Assembly: GCA_018710845.1 (NCBI GenBank)
Contig: DVJB01000028.1
Coordinates: 1 to 64,000 of the forward strand
DNA length: 64,000 nucleotides
Source: Candidatus Onthomonas avicola
GTDB taxonomy: Bacteria > Bacillota > Clostridia > Oscillospirales > Oscillospiraceae
Direction: 5' to 3'
Position 1 is the stretch's first letter; every line of letters begins with the position of its first letter. The position numbers were made by a program, and so were the translations under genes. The notes beneath the pieces are model-generated. The model was not told the DNA's origin and did no database searches. It saw nothing but the letters and a program-made list of their open reading frames with translations. Of the stretch, positions 16,710 to 25,397 are shown piece after piece.

Positions 16710-17312
16710 TCAGGATTCGCGCGATGGCTCGCCGGCGGGCTGCCCGGCATATACCTCGGGGCAGACCGCGCGAATCTTCTCCCGGATGCCGATCAGGTCG
16801 TCAAAGGTCTCCGGCCGCTTGCTCACGTCGCGCAGCAGGGCGGAGGGGTGGTAGATCGCCGTCATCCAGACGCGGCCTTTCTGGACCCACTGGCCGTGCT
16901 CGCGCGTAATCCGGTAGTCGGAGTGGATCAGGCGTCCGGCGGCGATCCGGCCCAGGCAGATGATGATGCGCGGGTCGATCAGCCGGGTCTGCGCGCGCAA
17001 GTAGCCGATGCAGGCCTCCTGCTCCTCGCGCAGCGGGTCGCGGTTGTGCGGCGGACGGCATTTGACGATATTGGTGATATAGTATTTTGTGCGGTCCAGG
17101 TCGATGATCTCCAGCATCTGGTCGAGCAGCTGGCCCGCCGGGCCGACGAAGGGCACGCCGGTCAGGTCCTCCTGCTGGCCCGGCCCCTCTCCGATGAACA
17201 TGATCCGGGCGGCCGGATTGCCGTCCCCGAAGACCAGGTGGGTCCTGGTGCGGCCCAGACTGCACTGCTGGCACTGCTGGCACGCGGCGCGCAGGCTCTC
17301 CCAATTTTGCAT
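16710..17312 (-). CDS. Family 4 uracil-DNA glycosylase (iron-sulfur type)
   Basis: This enzyme removes uracil from DNA. The 200-residue product has motif A GEGPGQQEDLTGVPFVG, the N-terminal cysteines CQQCQQCSLG (residues about 10-19), further Cys in NIVKCRPP and EACIGYL, and motif B HPSALLR. This is the four-cysteine pattern of family 4 enzymes. The ATG at 17312 follows GGCGGGAG. It reads in the same direction as mazF but about 160 nt separate them, so co-transcription is uncertain. Confidence 0.92.
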   Translation of the reverse strand: MQNWESLRAACQQCQQCSLGRTRTHLVFGDGNPAARIMFIGEGPGQQEDLTGVPFVGPAGQLLDQMLEIIDLDRTKYYITNIVKCRPPHNRDPLREEQEACIGYLRAQTRLIDPRIIICLGRIAAGRLIHSDYRITREHGQWVQKGRVWMTAIYHPSALLRDVSKRPETFDDLIGIREKIRAVCPEVYAGQPAGEPSRES

Positions 17313-17425
17313 CTCGCTCCCGCCTTTCCGGGCGGCCGGTCTGCCCGGAGACACGACTCCGCCCGCCTGTTATTGTATCACAGACGGAGCCGCCAGAAAA
17401 CCAGCCTGAAAAATAAAAATAGGGG

Positions 17426-17453
17426 TTGACAACCCCGGCAAAATGATTATAAT
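17426..17453 (+). promoter_or_regulatory. Promoter of tRNA-Gln
   Basis: TTGACA (17426-17431) and TATAAT (17448-17453) have a 16-nt spacer and lie 27 nt before the tRNA. Confidence 0.8.
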
Positions 17454-17480
17454 AATAAAGGTCGTGAGGCGATGCGAAAT

Positions 17481-17551
17481 AGCGGGATTGTGTAAGGGTA
17501 GCACAGCAGACTCTGACTCTGTATGTGAGGGTTCGAATCCTTCTCCCGCTG
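17481..17551 (+). tRNA. tRNA-Gln (anticodon CTG)
   Basis: The acceptor stem is AGCGGGA/TCCCGCT with discriminator G. The anticodon stem is GCAGA/TCTGT with loop CTCTGAC, giving anticodon CTG (codon CAG). The T arm is GAGGG-TTCGAAT-CCTTC. CCA is not encoded. It reads the codon common in this GC-rich genome. Confidence 0.93.
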
Positions 17552-17560
17552 CTCAGTGAA

Positions 17561-17596
17561 CCGCTTGAAACTGTGATGGTTTCAAGCGGTTTTTTC
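17561..17596 (+). terminator. Terminator of tRNA-Gln
   Basis: CCGCTTGAAAC pairs with GTTTCAAGCGG, followed by TTTTTT. Confidence 0.9.
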
Positions 17597-17833
17597 TGTT
17601 TCGGGCGATTTCCGAATGGGAAAAGTGCGAATTTTTTCGGGCACCATTTTTTGAGCGCGGCTTCCGTGCGGATTTTTGCCGGTTTTATGGAGATACAATG
17701 CACAAACGTTGCACAAGACATACGTCTGAGAACGGTCCTGTCACCGATGAAGCGGCGGACCGGCCGCCCGGCCGGTCCGCCGCTGGGATACGCTGTATTC
17801 GCGCGAGAGAAGTTGGCCGCTGCGGCCCGGCGG

Positions 17834-18583
17834 TCATCCACCGAACAGGCCCCGAAACAGCCGCGCAAACCACGGCGCGACCTGGGACAGAGCCTGCCAG
17901 AACTGCCGGAGCCGCTCCTGAAGCTCCGCCTCCGTGAGGCTCGGGTCGCCGGTGGAGACGGCAAATGCGCCGGAGGCGCTCTCACCGAGGGCATAGGGGG
18001 CAAAGGCCGCGCCGCCGAGCGCGGCGGTCTGTCCGACTGCCAGCCCACCGACTGCCCAGACGCCGATCGCGCCGCCGCCGAGGGCGAACAGACCGAGCGC
18101 CAGTCCGCCGATAGAGATGCCGCCCAGCGCCAGCCCGCCGAGGGCGAGCAGTCCCAGACTCACCCCGCCGAAGGCAAGGCCGCCCGCGGCCAGTCCGCCG
18201 ACCGCCACCACGCCGGCGGCGACGTTGCCGACGGCAAAAATGCCCCGCGCCGGCCTGGGGCGCCAGAGGCCGAAGGAGATGTGCACCAGCGGCAGGCCAA
18301 ACAGCTCGATGCGGCTGCGGTACTCGTAGCAGGGAAAGGAGAGCGTCTGCGCCGCCGGCTCGCGCTGCGGCGTATCGTCTGTCTCACGCCCGAGCACGAG
18401 CCAGTCGAGGGAGACGTGGAACAGCTCGCTCAGCGCTGTGAGGTTATCCAGGTCCGGCCGGGCGGTGCCCGCCTCCCACTTCTGTACGGCCTGCCGGGAG
18501 ACGGAGAGCTGGTGGGCGAGCGCCTCCTGCGACCAGCCGCGCCCGGTGCGCAGCTCCCGCAGGCGCTGGGAAAAATCTGCCAT
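17834..18583 (-). CDS. XRE-type helix-turn-helix protein with glycine pentapeptide repeats
   Basis: The 249-residue product starts at ATG 18583 behind GGAGGG. Residues 4-60 are a Cro/C1-type DNA-binding domain (WSQEALAHQLSVSRQAVQKWE), so a regulatory role is likely. After a linker, residues 117-191 consist of about 15 tandem pentads with the pattern Ala/Ser-x-Gly-Gly-Leu/Val/Ile (for example AVGGL AAGGL AFGGV). An amphipathic tail follows (about 213-247). Similar HTH-glycine-pentad proteins occur in other Firmicutes from memory, but the pentad part has no known function. It may form a compact stacked or membrane-associated structure. Confidence 0.8.
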   Translation of the reverse strand: MADFSQRLRELRTGRGWSQEALAHQLSVSRQAVQKWEAGTARPDLDNLTALSELFHVSLDWLVLGRETDDTPQREPAAQTLSFPCYEYRSRIELFGLPLVHISFGLWRPRPARGIFAVGNVAAGVVAVGGLAAGGLAFGGVSLGLLALGGLALGGISIGGLALGLFALGGGAIGVWAVGGLAVGQTAALGGAAFAPYALGESASGAFAVSTGDPSLTEAELQERLRQFWQALSQVAPWFARLFRGLFGG

Positions 18584-18615
18584 ATCCGGTCCCTCCTCTG
18601 TTGGATTCTGACTCC

Positions 18616-18645
18616 ATGATAGCAGGCGGGCGACCGGACCGTCAA
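18616..18645 (-). promoter_or_regulatory. Promoter of the HTH-pentad gene
   Basis: On the minus strand, TTGACG (complement 18640-18645) and TATCAT (complement 18616-18621) have an 18-nt spacer, about 33 nt before the start. Confidence 0.6.
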
Positions 18646-18699
18646 CCAACAGAGATAGAGAATTTGACAACCACCGGTTGCGGGCCCCGCCGGCCAAGC

Positions 18700-18750
18700 A
18701 AAACCGCCGGCAGGGCGGAGAGTGGACACTCATCCTGCCGTACCGGCGGT
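18700..18750 (-). terminator. Terminator of DAHP synthase gene
   Basis: On the minus strand ACCGCCGG pairs with CCGGCGGT and CGGCAGG with CCTGCCG, followed by TTTTG. It lies 25 nt after the stop of the DAHP synthase gene. Confidence 0.65.
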
Positions 18751-18774
18751 AATCTGTGTGATGGGAACCGGCTG

Positions 18775-19803
18775 TCAGCACATCTCCGCGATGTCGTAGA
18801 TCAGCCGCTTGGAGTCCGTCCAGCCCAGGCAGGGGTCGGTGATGCTCTTGCCGTAGGTGTGCTCGCTCACGTCCTGCCGTCCCGGCTCCAGGTAGCTCTC
18901 GATCATGACACCCTTGACTAGGCGGCGGATGTCGTCGGAGAACTGGCGGTTGTGCAGCACCTCGTGGACGATCCGGATCTGCTCGTGATACTGCTTATCC
19001 GAATTGGAGTGGTTGGCATCCACGATGACGGCGGGGTTTTTCAGCCCCATCTGGTTGTACATGCCGATCAGCCGCTTGATGTCCTCGTAGTGGTAGTTCG
19101 GCTGGCTGACGCCGCGCTTGTTCACGCCGCCGCGTAAAATCGCGTGCGCGTAGGGGTTGCCCGAGGTCTCCACCTCCGAGCCGCCGTAGGCGAAATGCTG
19201 CTGGTGCTGCGCGGCATAGATGGAGTTGAGCATGACGGAGAAGTCGCCGCTGGTGGGGTTCTTCATGCCGGTGGCCACGTCAAAGCCGCTGGCGGTCTGG
19301 CGGTGGTGCTGGTCCTCCACCGAGCGTGCGCCGATGGCCACATAGGACAGCAGGTCCTCCACGTAGCCCCAGTTCTCCGGATAGAGCATCTCATCGGCGG
19401 GGGAGAGGCCGAACTCCTCAATCGCGCGCATCTGTACCCGGCGCATGGCGATCAGCCCGGCCACCAGGTCGGGCCGCCGCTCCGGGTCGGGCTGAAAGGC
19501 GATGCCCTTGTAGCCGTCGCCGTTCGTGCGCGGCTTGTAGGTATAGATGCGCGGCACGAGCACCAGCCGGTCCTTCACCTGCTCCTGCACCCGGGCCAGG
19601 CGGCTGACATAGTCGCACACGGCGCCCTCGTGGTCGGCCGAGCACGGCCCGATGATGACCAGAAATTTGTCCGACTGGCCGGAGATGATGTCGGTGATCG
19701 CGCGGTCCTTCTCCTGTTTGATCTGCCGGCCGCGCGGGGAGAGGGGGAGCTGCTCGCGTACCTCCTCCGGCGTCGGGAGTTTTTTCAGCTGTGTAAAGCT
19801 CAT
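18775..19803 (-). CDS. aroF: 3-deoxy-7-phosphoheptulonate (DAHP) synthase, class I
   Basis: This enzyme condenses phosphoenolpyruvate and erythrose 4-phosphate, entering the shikimate pathway. The 342-residue product shows class I (AroFGH-type) signatures: VIIGPCSADH, VPRIYTYKPRTNGDGYKG, ATGMKNPTSGDF, IVDANHSNSDK and GVMIESYLEPGRQD. The ATG at 19803 follows AAAGGA. Which aromatic amino acid inhibits it cannot be read with certainty, so the symbol is generic. It stands alone, with no T-box or leader peptide evident upstream. A TATACT box lies about 65 nt before the start (complement 19866-19871) without a clear -35. Confidence 0.94.
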   Translation of the reverse strand: MSFTQLKKLPTPEEVREQLPLSPRGRQIKQEKDRAITDIISGQSDKFLVIIGPCSADHEGAVCDYVSRLARVQEQVKDRLVLVPRIYTYKPRTNGDGYKGIAFQPDPERRPDLVAGLIAMRRVQMRAIEEFGLSPADEMLYPENWGYVEDLLSYVAIGARSVEDQHHRQTASGFDVATGMKNPTSGDFSVMLNSIYAAQHQQHFAYGGSEVETSGNPYAHAILRGGVNKRGVSQPNYHYEDIKRLIGMYNQMGLKNPAVIVDANHSNSDKQYHEQIRIVHEVLHNRQFSDDIRRLVKGVMIESYLEPGRQDVSEHTYGKSITDPCLGWTDSKRLIYDIAEMC

Positions 19804-20023
19804 CCTGTTTCCATTCCTTTCTCTTCGCGCCGTCCGGAGATGCCGGGGCGGCACACTGCCCGTCCAGTATATCACAGGAGGGGCGGGGAGGAAAAGGGGA
19901 AAAGGGGCGCTTTTGTCCTTTTTCTACCGAAAGGGCACACGCGGTGAATCTCTCTTGGCTGGGGCTGGCAATTCCCGCACGGCTGTGATAGAATAAGGCG
20001 ATCGAAGAGAGGGGGCGGCGGCC

Positions 20024-20791
20024 ATGGCGGTGTTTCTCACCGGCGACACGCACGGGGACTTCTCCCGCCTGCGCCGGGAGAGCTTTTATGAGCAGGACGG
20101 CCTGGGCAAGGAGGATTTCCTCCTCGTCTGCGGCGATTTTGGCGGACTCTGGTACGGCGACGGGCGGGATGATGACGCGCTCGACTGGCTGGAGCGCTGT
20201 CCCTTCACCACCCTGTTTGTGGACGGGAACCATGAGAATTTCGACGCGCTTGACCGGCTGCCTGTCTAGGACTGGCACGGGGGCCGCGTCCATGCCCTGC
20301 GCCCCTCGGTGCTCCACCTGATGCGCGGGGAAGTCTTTGCGCTGGAGGGGCGGCGCTGGTTCGTGATGGGCGGGGCGCGCTCCCACGACATCGAGGGCGG
20401 CATCCTGGAGCCGGACGACCCGCGCCGGAAGGAGCGGGAGCGGCGGTTGCGCCGGCACTACCTGTCCTATCGCGTGAACCACGAGAGCTGGTGGGCCCAG
20501 GAGCTGCCGGACGAGGCGGAGTACGCCAACGCCCGGGCCAACCTGGACCGCTGCGGCTGGCAGGTGGATGAGATTGTCACCCACTGCGCGCCCACCGGCG
20601 TCCAGCGGCAGCTGTCCGACCTCTACGGGCCGGACGCGCTGACGGACTTCTTGGAGGAGGTGCGCGGGCGCTGCCGTTTCCACCACTGGTTTTTCGGACA
20701 CTATCACGACAACCGCTCGTTGCCGGGCGGGTTCACCCTGCTCTACGAGCAGATCGTCCCCCTCGGCCGGGGGGAGGGAGGGAGCAGATGA
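20024..20791 (+). pseudogene. Metallophosphoesterase interrupted by an in-frame amber codon
   Basis: The reading frame is a calcineurin-like phosphoesterase of about 255 residues: FLTGDTHGDF (motif I), LLVCGDFGGLW, FVDGNHENFDAL, then a TAG at 20267-20269. It continues in the same frame with DWHGGRVHALRPSVLHLMRGEV, MGGARSHD, VDEIVTHCAPT and FFGHYHDN. Relatives usually have an acidic or other residue at the TAG position before WHGG. Both halves are otherwise intact, so the change is a single nonsense mutation, a sequencing error, or suppressed. The ATG follows GAGGGGGCGG. The end overlaps nnrD (ATGA). If real, it leaves an 81-residue fragment and a possible downstream restart at 20309. Confidence 0.85.
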
Positions 20792-21654
20792 CCGATCTGA
20801 ACGCCGCGCTGGTGCGCAGCTGGCTGCCGGAGCGCCCGGCGGACGGGCACAAGGGGACCTTTGGCCGGGTGCTGGCGGTGGCCGGGTCGGTTGGCTTCAC
20901 CGGCGCGCCGGTGCTGGCCGCCCGGGCCGCGACGCGCAGCGGCGTGGGGCTGGTCTTTCTCGGCGTGCCGCGCGCCGTCTGGCCGGTGGCCGCCGTGAAG
21001 TGCGACGAGGCCATGCCCTTTCCCCTCCCGGAGGACGGGGAGGGCCGTCTCTCCCTGGAAGCGCTCGAGCCGCTCCTGGCACGCCTGGCCGGATGCGACG
21101 CGGCCCTCCTCGGCCCAGGCCTGGGGCAGAGCGGGGACCTGCGCGCGCTGGTGCGCACCCTGCTGTCGCGCATGCCCTGTCCCCTCGTGCTGGATGCGGA
21201 CGGCATAAACGCCCTGGACGGGCATATAGATGTCCTGTCAGATTGCCCCGCCCCGCTGGTGCTTACCCCGCACGACGGGGAGTACCGCCACCTGATGGGC
21301 CGTTGGCCGGGGGAGGACCGGGTCGCCGCCGCGCGCGAGGCTGCCGCGGCGTGCCGCGCGGTGGTGGTGCTCAAGGGGCACCGCACCGTGATCGCCGCGC
21401 CGGACGGGCGGCTCTGGCGCAACACGACCGGCAACCACGGGATGGCCAAGGGCGGCAGCGGAGACGCGCTGGCCGGCATTCTGCTCGCCCTGCTCGGGCA
21501 GGGGATGGAGCCGGGGCGCGCCGCGGCGGCCGCCGTATGGATCCACGGCCGCGCGGGCGACCGGTGCGCCGGGCGGCTGGGCTATCGGGGGATGCTCCCG
21601 ACCGACCTGATCGAGACATTGCCCGAGGTCTGGCGGGACGATCTGAACAGCTGA
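20788..21654 (+). CDS. nnrD: ADP-dependent (S)-NAD(P)H-hydrate dehydratase
   Basis: This enzyme repairs hydrated NAD(P)H in the cytoplasm. The 288-residue product is the stand-alone ribokinase-like YjeF C-terminal domain: GTFGRVLAVAGSVGFTGAPVLAA, LGPGLGQS, LDADGINAL, LTPHDGEYRHL and GGSGDALAGILLAL (anion hole and catalytic Asp). The epimerase half (NnrE) is not fused and not seen nearby. It is coupled to the broken phosphoesterase by an overlapping start and precedes a lipoprotein and alr. The nnrD-lipoprotein-alr order recalls the acpS/lipoprotein/alr neighbourhood of Bacillus. Confidence 0.93.
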   Translation: MTDLNAALVRSWLPERPADGHKGTFGRVLAVAGSVGFTGAPVLAARAATRSGVGLVFLGVPRAVWPVAAVKCDEAMPFPLPEDGEGRLSLEALEPLLARLAGCDAALLGPGLGQSGDLRALVRTLLSRMPCPLVLDADGINALDGHIDVLSDCPAPLVLTPHDGEYRHLMGRWPGEDRVAAAREAAAACRAVVVLKGHRTVIAAPDGRLWRNTTGNHGMAKGGSGDALAGILLALLGQGMEPGRAAAAAVWIHGRAGDRCAGRLGYRGMLPTDLIETLPEVWRDDLNS

Positions 21655-21673
21655 CCGAAAAGGGGGAGGACGG

Positions 21674-22297
21674 ATGCGCCTGCGAGCGGGCGCACAAAAG
21701 ATTGCGGCGCTGGTCCTGCTGGTCTGCCTGACCGGCTGTACCGGCGGCCAGGACGCCCAGACGGCGGCGCAGGCGCTGCGCGAGGCCTATCAGACCCTGG
21801 AGGCATTTGCCGCCGCGGCGGAGGTGACCGCCGACTACGGCACGCGCGCCTACCAGTACACCGCCCAGTTCTCCGGCGACGAGTCGGAGGGGGAGATGAC
21901 GGTCCTCACTCCGGAGTCCATCGCCGGGACGGGGGCCGCCTGGGCGGACGGGCAGCTCTCGCTGGAGTATGACGGCGTCTCGCTGGAGACGGGGGAGCTC
22001 TCCCCCGACGGGCTCTCCCCGGCGGACGCCATGCCGGCCGTGCTGGCCGCCTGCCAGGGCGGCGCGGTCGTCGAGTGCGGCTGGCAGAGCCTGGACGGCG
22101 CGGAAGAGGAGTGTCTCTACCTCCTGCTGGAAAATCCCAATCAGGCCGGCGGGGAGAGCCGCGTCGCCCTCTGGGCGGAGCCGGAGCACTGGAACCTGCG
22201 CCGGGCGGAGATCTTCTGGGAGCAGCGGCGCGTGGTCGCGCTCGTCTTCTCCGACTTTACCTGGTCGGGCGATGCCCCCGGCGAGGCCGATTCGTGA
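21674..22297 (+). CDS. Predicted lipoprotein
   Basis: The 207-residue product has a Lys/Arg start, a hydrophobic stretch (IAALVLLVCL) and lipobox LTGC (Cys near 22), then an acidic, mostly beta-rich domain without family signatures I can name. The ATG follows GGGGGAGGACGG. Its place between nnrD and alr matches that of the Bacillus YdcC-type lipoprotein (LolA-like fold), so a carrier-like fold is possible, but this is inferred from position and I do not recognise the sequence. Confidence 0.75.
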   Translation: MRLRAGAQKIAALVLLVCLTGCTGGQDAQTAAQALREAYQTLEAFAAAAEVTADYGTRAYQYTAQFSGDESEGEMTVLTPESIAGTGAAWADGQLSLEYDGVSLETGELSPDGLSPADAMPAVLAACQGGAVVECGWQSLDGAEEECLYLLLENPNQAGGESRVALWAEPEHWNLRRAEIFWEQRRVVALVFSDFTWSGDAPGEADS

Positions 22298-22322
22298 CAG
22301 AACACAGAAAGAAGCGATACAA

Positions 22323-23447
22323 ATGACCGAACTCACCCGCCGCACCTGGGCGGAGATTCATCTGGACCGCCTGGCGGAGAACTATTGCCGCCTGCGCGCC
22401 ATTGCCCCTCACAGCCGCTTTGCCGGCCTGGTCAAGGCCAACGCCTATGGCCACGGGGCCCTGCCCGTCGCGCGGAAACTGGAGGCGCTGGGCGCGGACT
22501 ACCTGCTGGTCGCCTGCCTGGACGAGGCGCTCGAGCTGCGCGAGGGCGGCGTGCGCATGCCCATCCTGATCCTGGGCTATACGCCCTCCGACTGCCTGCC
22601 CGATCTGCTGCGGGAGGACCTCACGCAGACGGTCTATGACCCGGAGCAGGCGGACGAGCTCTCCCGCCGCGCCCTGGCGCTGGGGGGGCGCCTGCGCTGC
22701 CACCTCAAGGCGGACACCGGCATGTCCCGCCTCGGCGTCCTCTGCAACGAGGCGACGCTGGACACGGCGGCGGACACCCTGGCCGCCATGGCCCGCCTGC
22801 CCGGCCTGGAGGCGGAGGGCCTGTTCATGCACTTCGCGGACGCGGACACCTCTCCGGCGTACTCCGCCATGCAGATCGCCCGCTTCCGCGGCCTGCTCGA
22901 TCGGCTGGACGCGCGCGGGGTGCACTTCTCCATCCGGCACTGCTGCGCCGGGGCGGCCACGCTGAACTATCCCGAGATGCACCTGGACATGGTCCGGCCC
23001 GGCATCCTCCTCTTCGGGCACTCGCCCGACCACGCCTGCGACGGGAAGATGGCCCTCTCGCCGGTTATGGAGCTGAAAAGCCGGGTGGCCTCCGTCAAGC
23101 GTCTGCCGGCGGGGACCTCGGTCAGCTACGGCTGCACCTATACCCTCGAGCGCGAGAGCGTCGTCGCCGCCGTGCCGGTGGGCTACGCCGACGGGCTCTT
23201 TCGCCTGCTGTCCAACCGGCAGGAGATGCTGGTCCACGGCCGGCGTGCCCGCCAGATTGGACGGGTCTGCATGGACATGTGTATGCTCGATGTGACCGGC
23301 ATTCCAGATGTGCGGGTGGGGGACGTGGTCACTGTCTTTGGCGACGGCATTCCGCTGGAGGAGAAGGCGGACACGCTGGGCACCATCACCTATGAGCTGC
23401 TCTGCGCCGTCTCGCCGCGCGTCAAGCGGGTCTATCTGGATGCCTGA
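22323..23447 (+). CDS. alr: Alanine racemase
   Basis: This PLP enzyme makes D-alanine for peptidoglycan. The 374-residue product shows the PLP lysine in VKANAYGHG (Lys38), KADTGMSRLG, the H/Y region VRPGILLFG, the second catalytic tyrosine in SVSYGCTYTL, VPVGYADG and the substrate site GRVCMDMCMLDVT. The start ATG lies 25 nt after the lipoprotein gene with a weak AGAAAG site. It is the last gene of its run; a strong hairpin follows. Confidence 0.96.
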   Translation: MTELTRRTWAEIHLDRLAENYCRLRAIAPHSRFAGLVKANAYGHGALPVARKLEALGADYLLVACLDEALELREGGVRMPILILGYTPSDCLPDLLREDLTQTVYDPEQADELSRRALALGGRLRCHLKADTGMSRLGVLCNEATLDTAADTLAAMARLPGLEAEGLFMHFADADTSPAYSAMQIARFRGLLDRLDARGVHFSIRHCCAGAATLNYPEMHLDMVRPGILLFGHSPDHACDGKMALSPVMELKSRVASVKRLPAGTSVSYGCTYTLERESVVAAVPVGYADGLFRLLSNRQEMLVHGRRARQIGRVCMDMCMLDVTGIPDVRVGDVVTVFGDGIPLEEKADTLGTITYELLCAVSPRVKRVYLDA

Positions 23448-23464
23448 TTTTGGATGAGAAAATG

Positions 23465-23518
23465 CAGCCGCCAGCCGGGCGGGGCGCTGTGCGCCTGCCG
23501 GCTGGCGGCTGTGAGTTT
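23465..23518. terminator. Bidirectional terminator between alr and the membrane protein gene
   Basis: CAGCCGCCAGCCGG pairs with CCGGCTGGCGGCTG over 14 bp (23465-23478 with 23498-23511), followed by GAGTTTTCC. It lies between convergent genes. Confidence 0.8.
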
Positions 23519-23542
23519 TCCCGGGAAATGGGCTTGCTCGAC

Positions 23543-25240
23543 TTACCCAATGGAGTGGATTTTCAGAATCTGGATGCCGTCGTCAAATTCCTGCACCACG
23601 TCGTACTCCACCGGCGCGGACTCCCCCACGCCGAGGATCTCGTGCAGGTCGTAATGATTGCGGATGATGAGATAGACGTTGTCTTGAAAGAGGGTCTCGC
23701 GGCTCAGCTCCTCCAGGCCCATCGTCTCGAGCTTTTCGTAGTAGAGCGGGGAATAGGCGCTCCAGCTGCCGGTCGCGATCACATTGACGGAGATATTGGG
23801 GAACTCGGAGAGCAGCTTCTTGTCGTATTGGGTGGAACGGGTGTCCCGGATGTAGATGTTCTCCGGATATTGGGCGATATAGGAGAGATATTCCATCGTC
23901 TGGTTCTCCGGCCCGCCGCGCGACTGGCGCAAGTTCCAGAGCCCGGCAGTGCCGGTCAGCGCCAGCACGGCGGCGAGCGCGAGGGAGACGATCTGCGCCC
24001 CGCGAGCGCGCGGCAGCCTGACCGGACGCAGGACAAACAGCTGCGCCAGCCCAGCCAGCGAGCCGGTGACGGTGAGGATGCGCAGCGAATAGGCGATGCG
24101 GTCGGGATACCGCCCACGGTAGCCGATGAACAGCCAGCAGCAGCCCACCGCCGCCAGCAGCAGAAGGGAGAAGAGGATGTACCACTTCCGGTCCCGGATG
24201 GACAGGACGAGCGAGAGTGCCAGCAGCGCCGCCGGCAGCAGATAGGACGCCGCCTGCAGCGGCGTGATCTCCTCCCAGTTGTCGATGAAATAGTAGTCGA
24301 CGGCCTGTTTCAGGGAGCGCTTGGCGGTCTGCGGCAGGCTCTCCGGCTCCTGGAGAGATTTGGCATACGCGGCCAGCTCCTCAATGACCTCCGGCCCGAA
24401 GGACTCGAGCAGGCCGTAGTCATAGTGATAGATGGTGAAATATTCCGGATAATCGTACCCGAGCGACTGGATAAACGCCTCGTGCTCGGTGTAGTTGGGG
24501 AAACGGTCGTAGTCCTGCAGATAGACCCGATCGAGGTTGTAGGAGGTATAGTCATCCCAGTCGCGGTAGGCAAACTCGTGGATGCCGACGGATGCGCCCA
24601 GGCAGATCAGCCCTGCCAGCGGGATCAGCCAGCACCGGGGCTTGGAGAACATCTCTCGCGCGTACTTGCCCAGCCAGACCACGCCGAGAAAGGCGACGGC
24701 GGCATAGCAGAAGAAGGAGCGGATACAGTAGGAACACACCAGCAGCACCAGCACATTGGCCAAAAAGCCGGGGTGCAGGTCCTCCTCCCGCGTCTGCAGC
24801 GCGAAGGTGAGCACTGTCATGCCCGCCACAAAGGCCCCGCAGGTGGTGAAGGTGAACTGGAGGAGGTTGAACAGCCACAGGCAGACGACGGCGCAGAGAA
24901 ATCCCGCCACGACCAGCGGCCGGTGCTCCGGCAGGCGTCGCAGCAGCCGGAAGAGCACGGAGACCATCGCCAGCAGGCAAATCCCCAAAAGCACCACCAG
25001 GTACCAGCTCACCTGGATGCCGGTGCGGTAGAGCGCGGCGATCAGCCAGCCGAGCGGGTATTGGATAAAGATGGCGTGCCCGTCCGGCGTGCCGGTGTAC
25101 GAGCCGTTCAGAATGCTGATCATACCCAGGTCGTCGTTGGTGTCAAAGCTGAAGTCGATGCACAAAAAGGCCAGCAGCAGTAACCCGGCCACGCAGCCGA
25201 GCGACAGCAGCAGATCCAAGGGCCAGCGTCTCTCTCTCAT
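23543..25240 (-). CDS. Large polytopic membrane protein of unknown function
   Basis: The 565-residue product has about nine to eleven membrane segments. The first outer loop contains FDTNDDLGMISILNGSYTG, with paired acidic residues as in GT-C glycosyltransferase-like proteins. A soluble tail of about 110 residues at the C-terminus has no recognised motif. ATG 25240 is best spaced from AGGGGG; 25243 is also possible. It has its own promoter and sits between convergent alr and the end of the purine operon. I suspect a lipid-linked sugar transferase or a related surface-polymer role, but this is not established. Confidence 0.7.
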   Translation of the reverse strand: MRERRWPLDLLLSLGCVAGLLLLAFLCIDFSFDTNDDLGMISILNGSYTGTPDGHAIFIQYPLGWLIAALYRTGIQVSWYLVVLLGICLLAMVSVLFRLLRRLPEHRPLVVAGFLCAVVCLWLFNLLQFTFTTCGAFVAGMTVLTFALQTREEDLHPGFLANVLVLLVCSYCIRSFFCYAAVAFLGVVWLGKYAREMFSKPRCWLIPLAGLICLGASVGIHEFAYRDWDDYTSYNLDRVYLQDYDRFPNYTEHEAFIQSLGYDYPEYFTIYHYDYGLLESFGPEVIEELAAYAKSLQEPESLPQTAKRSLKQAVDYYFIDNWEEITPLQAASYLLPAALLALSLVLSIRDRKWYILFSLLLLAAVGCCWLFIGYRGRYPDRIAYSLRILTVTGSLAGLAQLFVLRPVRLPRARGAQIVSLALAAVLALTGTAGLWNLRQSRGGPENQTMEYLSYIAQYPENIYIRDTRSTQYDKKLLSEFPNISVNVIATGSWSAYSPLYYEKLETMGLEELSRETLFQDNVYLIIRNHYDLHEILGVGESAPVEYDVVQEFDDGIQILKIHSIG

Positions 25241-25290
25241 CATCGTTCCCCCTGTCAGCGCTTTGGGATGGAAGGGCAAAATCCTGTCAC

Positions 25291-25319
25291 AGTATAACAA
25301 AACAGGAAAATTTTTGCAA
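25291..25319 (-). promoter_or_regulatory. Promoter of the membrane protein gene
   Basis: On the minus strand, TTGCAA (25314-25319) and TATACT (complement 25291-25296) have a 17-nt spacer. Confidence 0.75.
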
Positions 25320-25331
25320 TCCATCCCACAG

Positions 25332-25373
25332 AAAAACGCCCCGATACGAGAGGAAAAACGTCGTATCGGGGTG
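25332..25373 (-). terminator. Terminator of the purine operon
   Basis: On the minus strand ACCCCGATACGA pairs with TCGTATCGGGGC, followed by GTTTTT. It lies 25 nt after the purD stop. Confidence 0.9.
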
Positions 25374-25397
25374 TGATCATTTGAGCTTGCTGTGTGT

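Noticed and set aside
20267-20269. Amber codon as a pyrrolysine site
   Set aside because: No pyl genes or characteristic downstream element are seen, and phosphoesterases of this family are not known to carry pyrrolysine.
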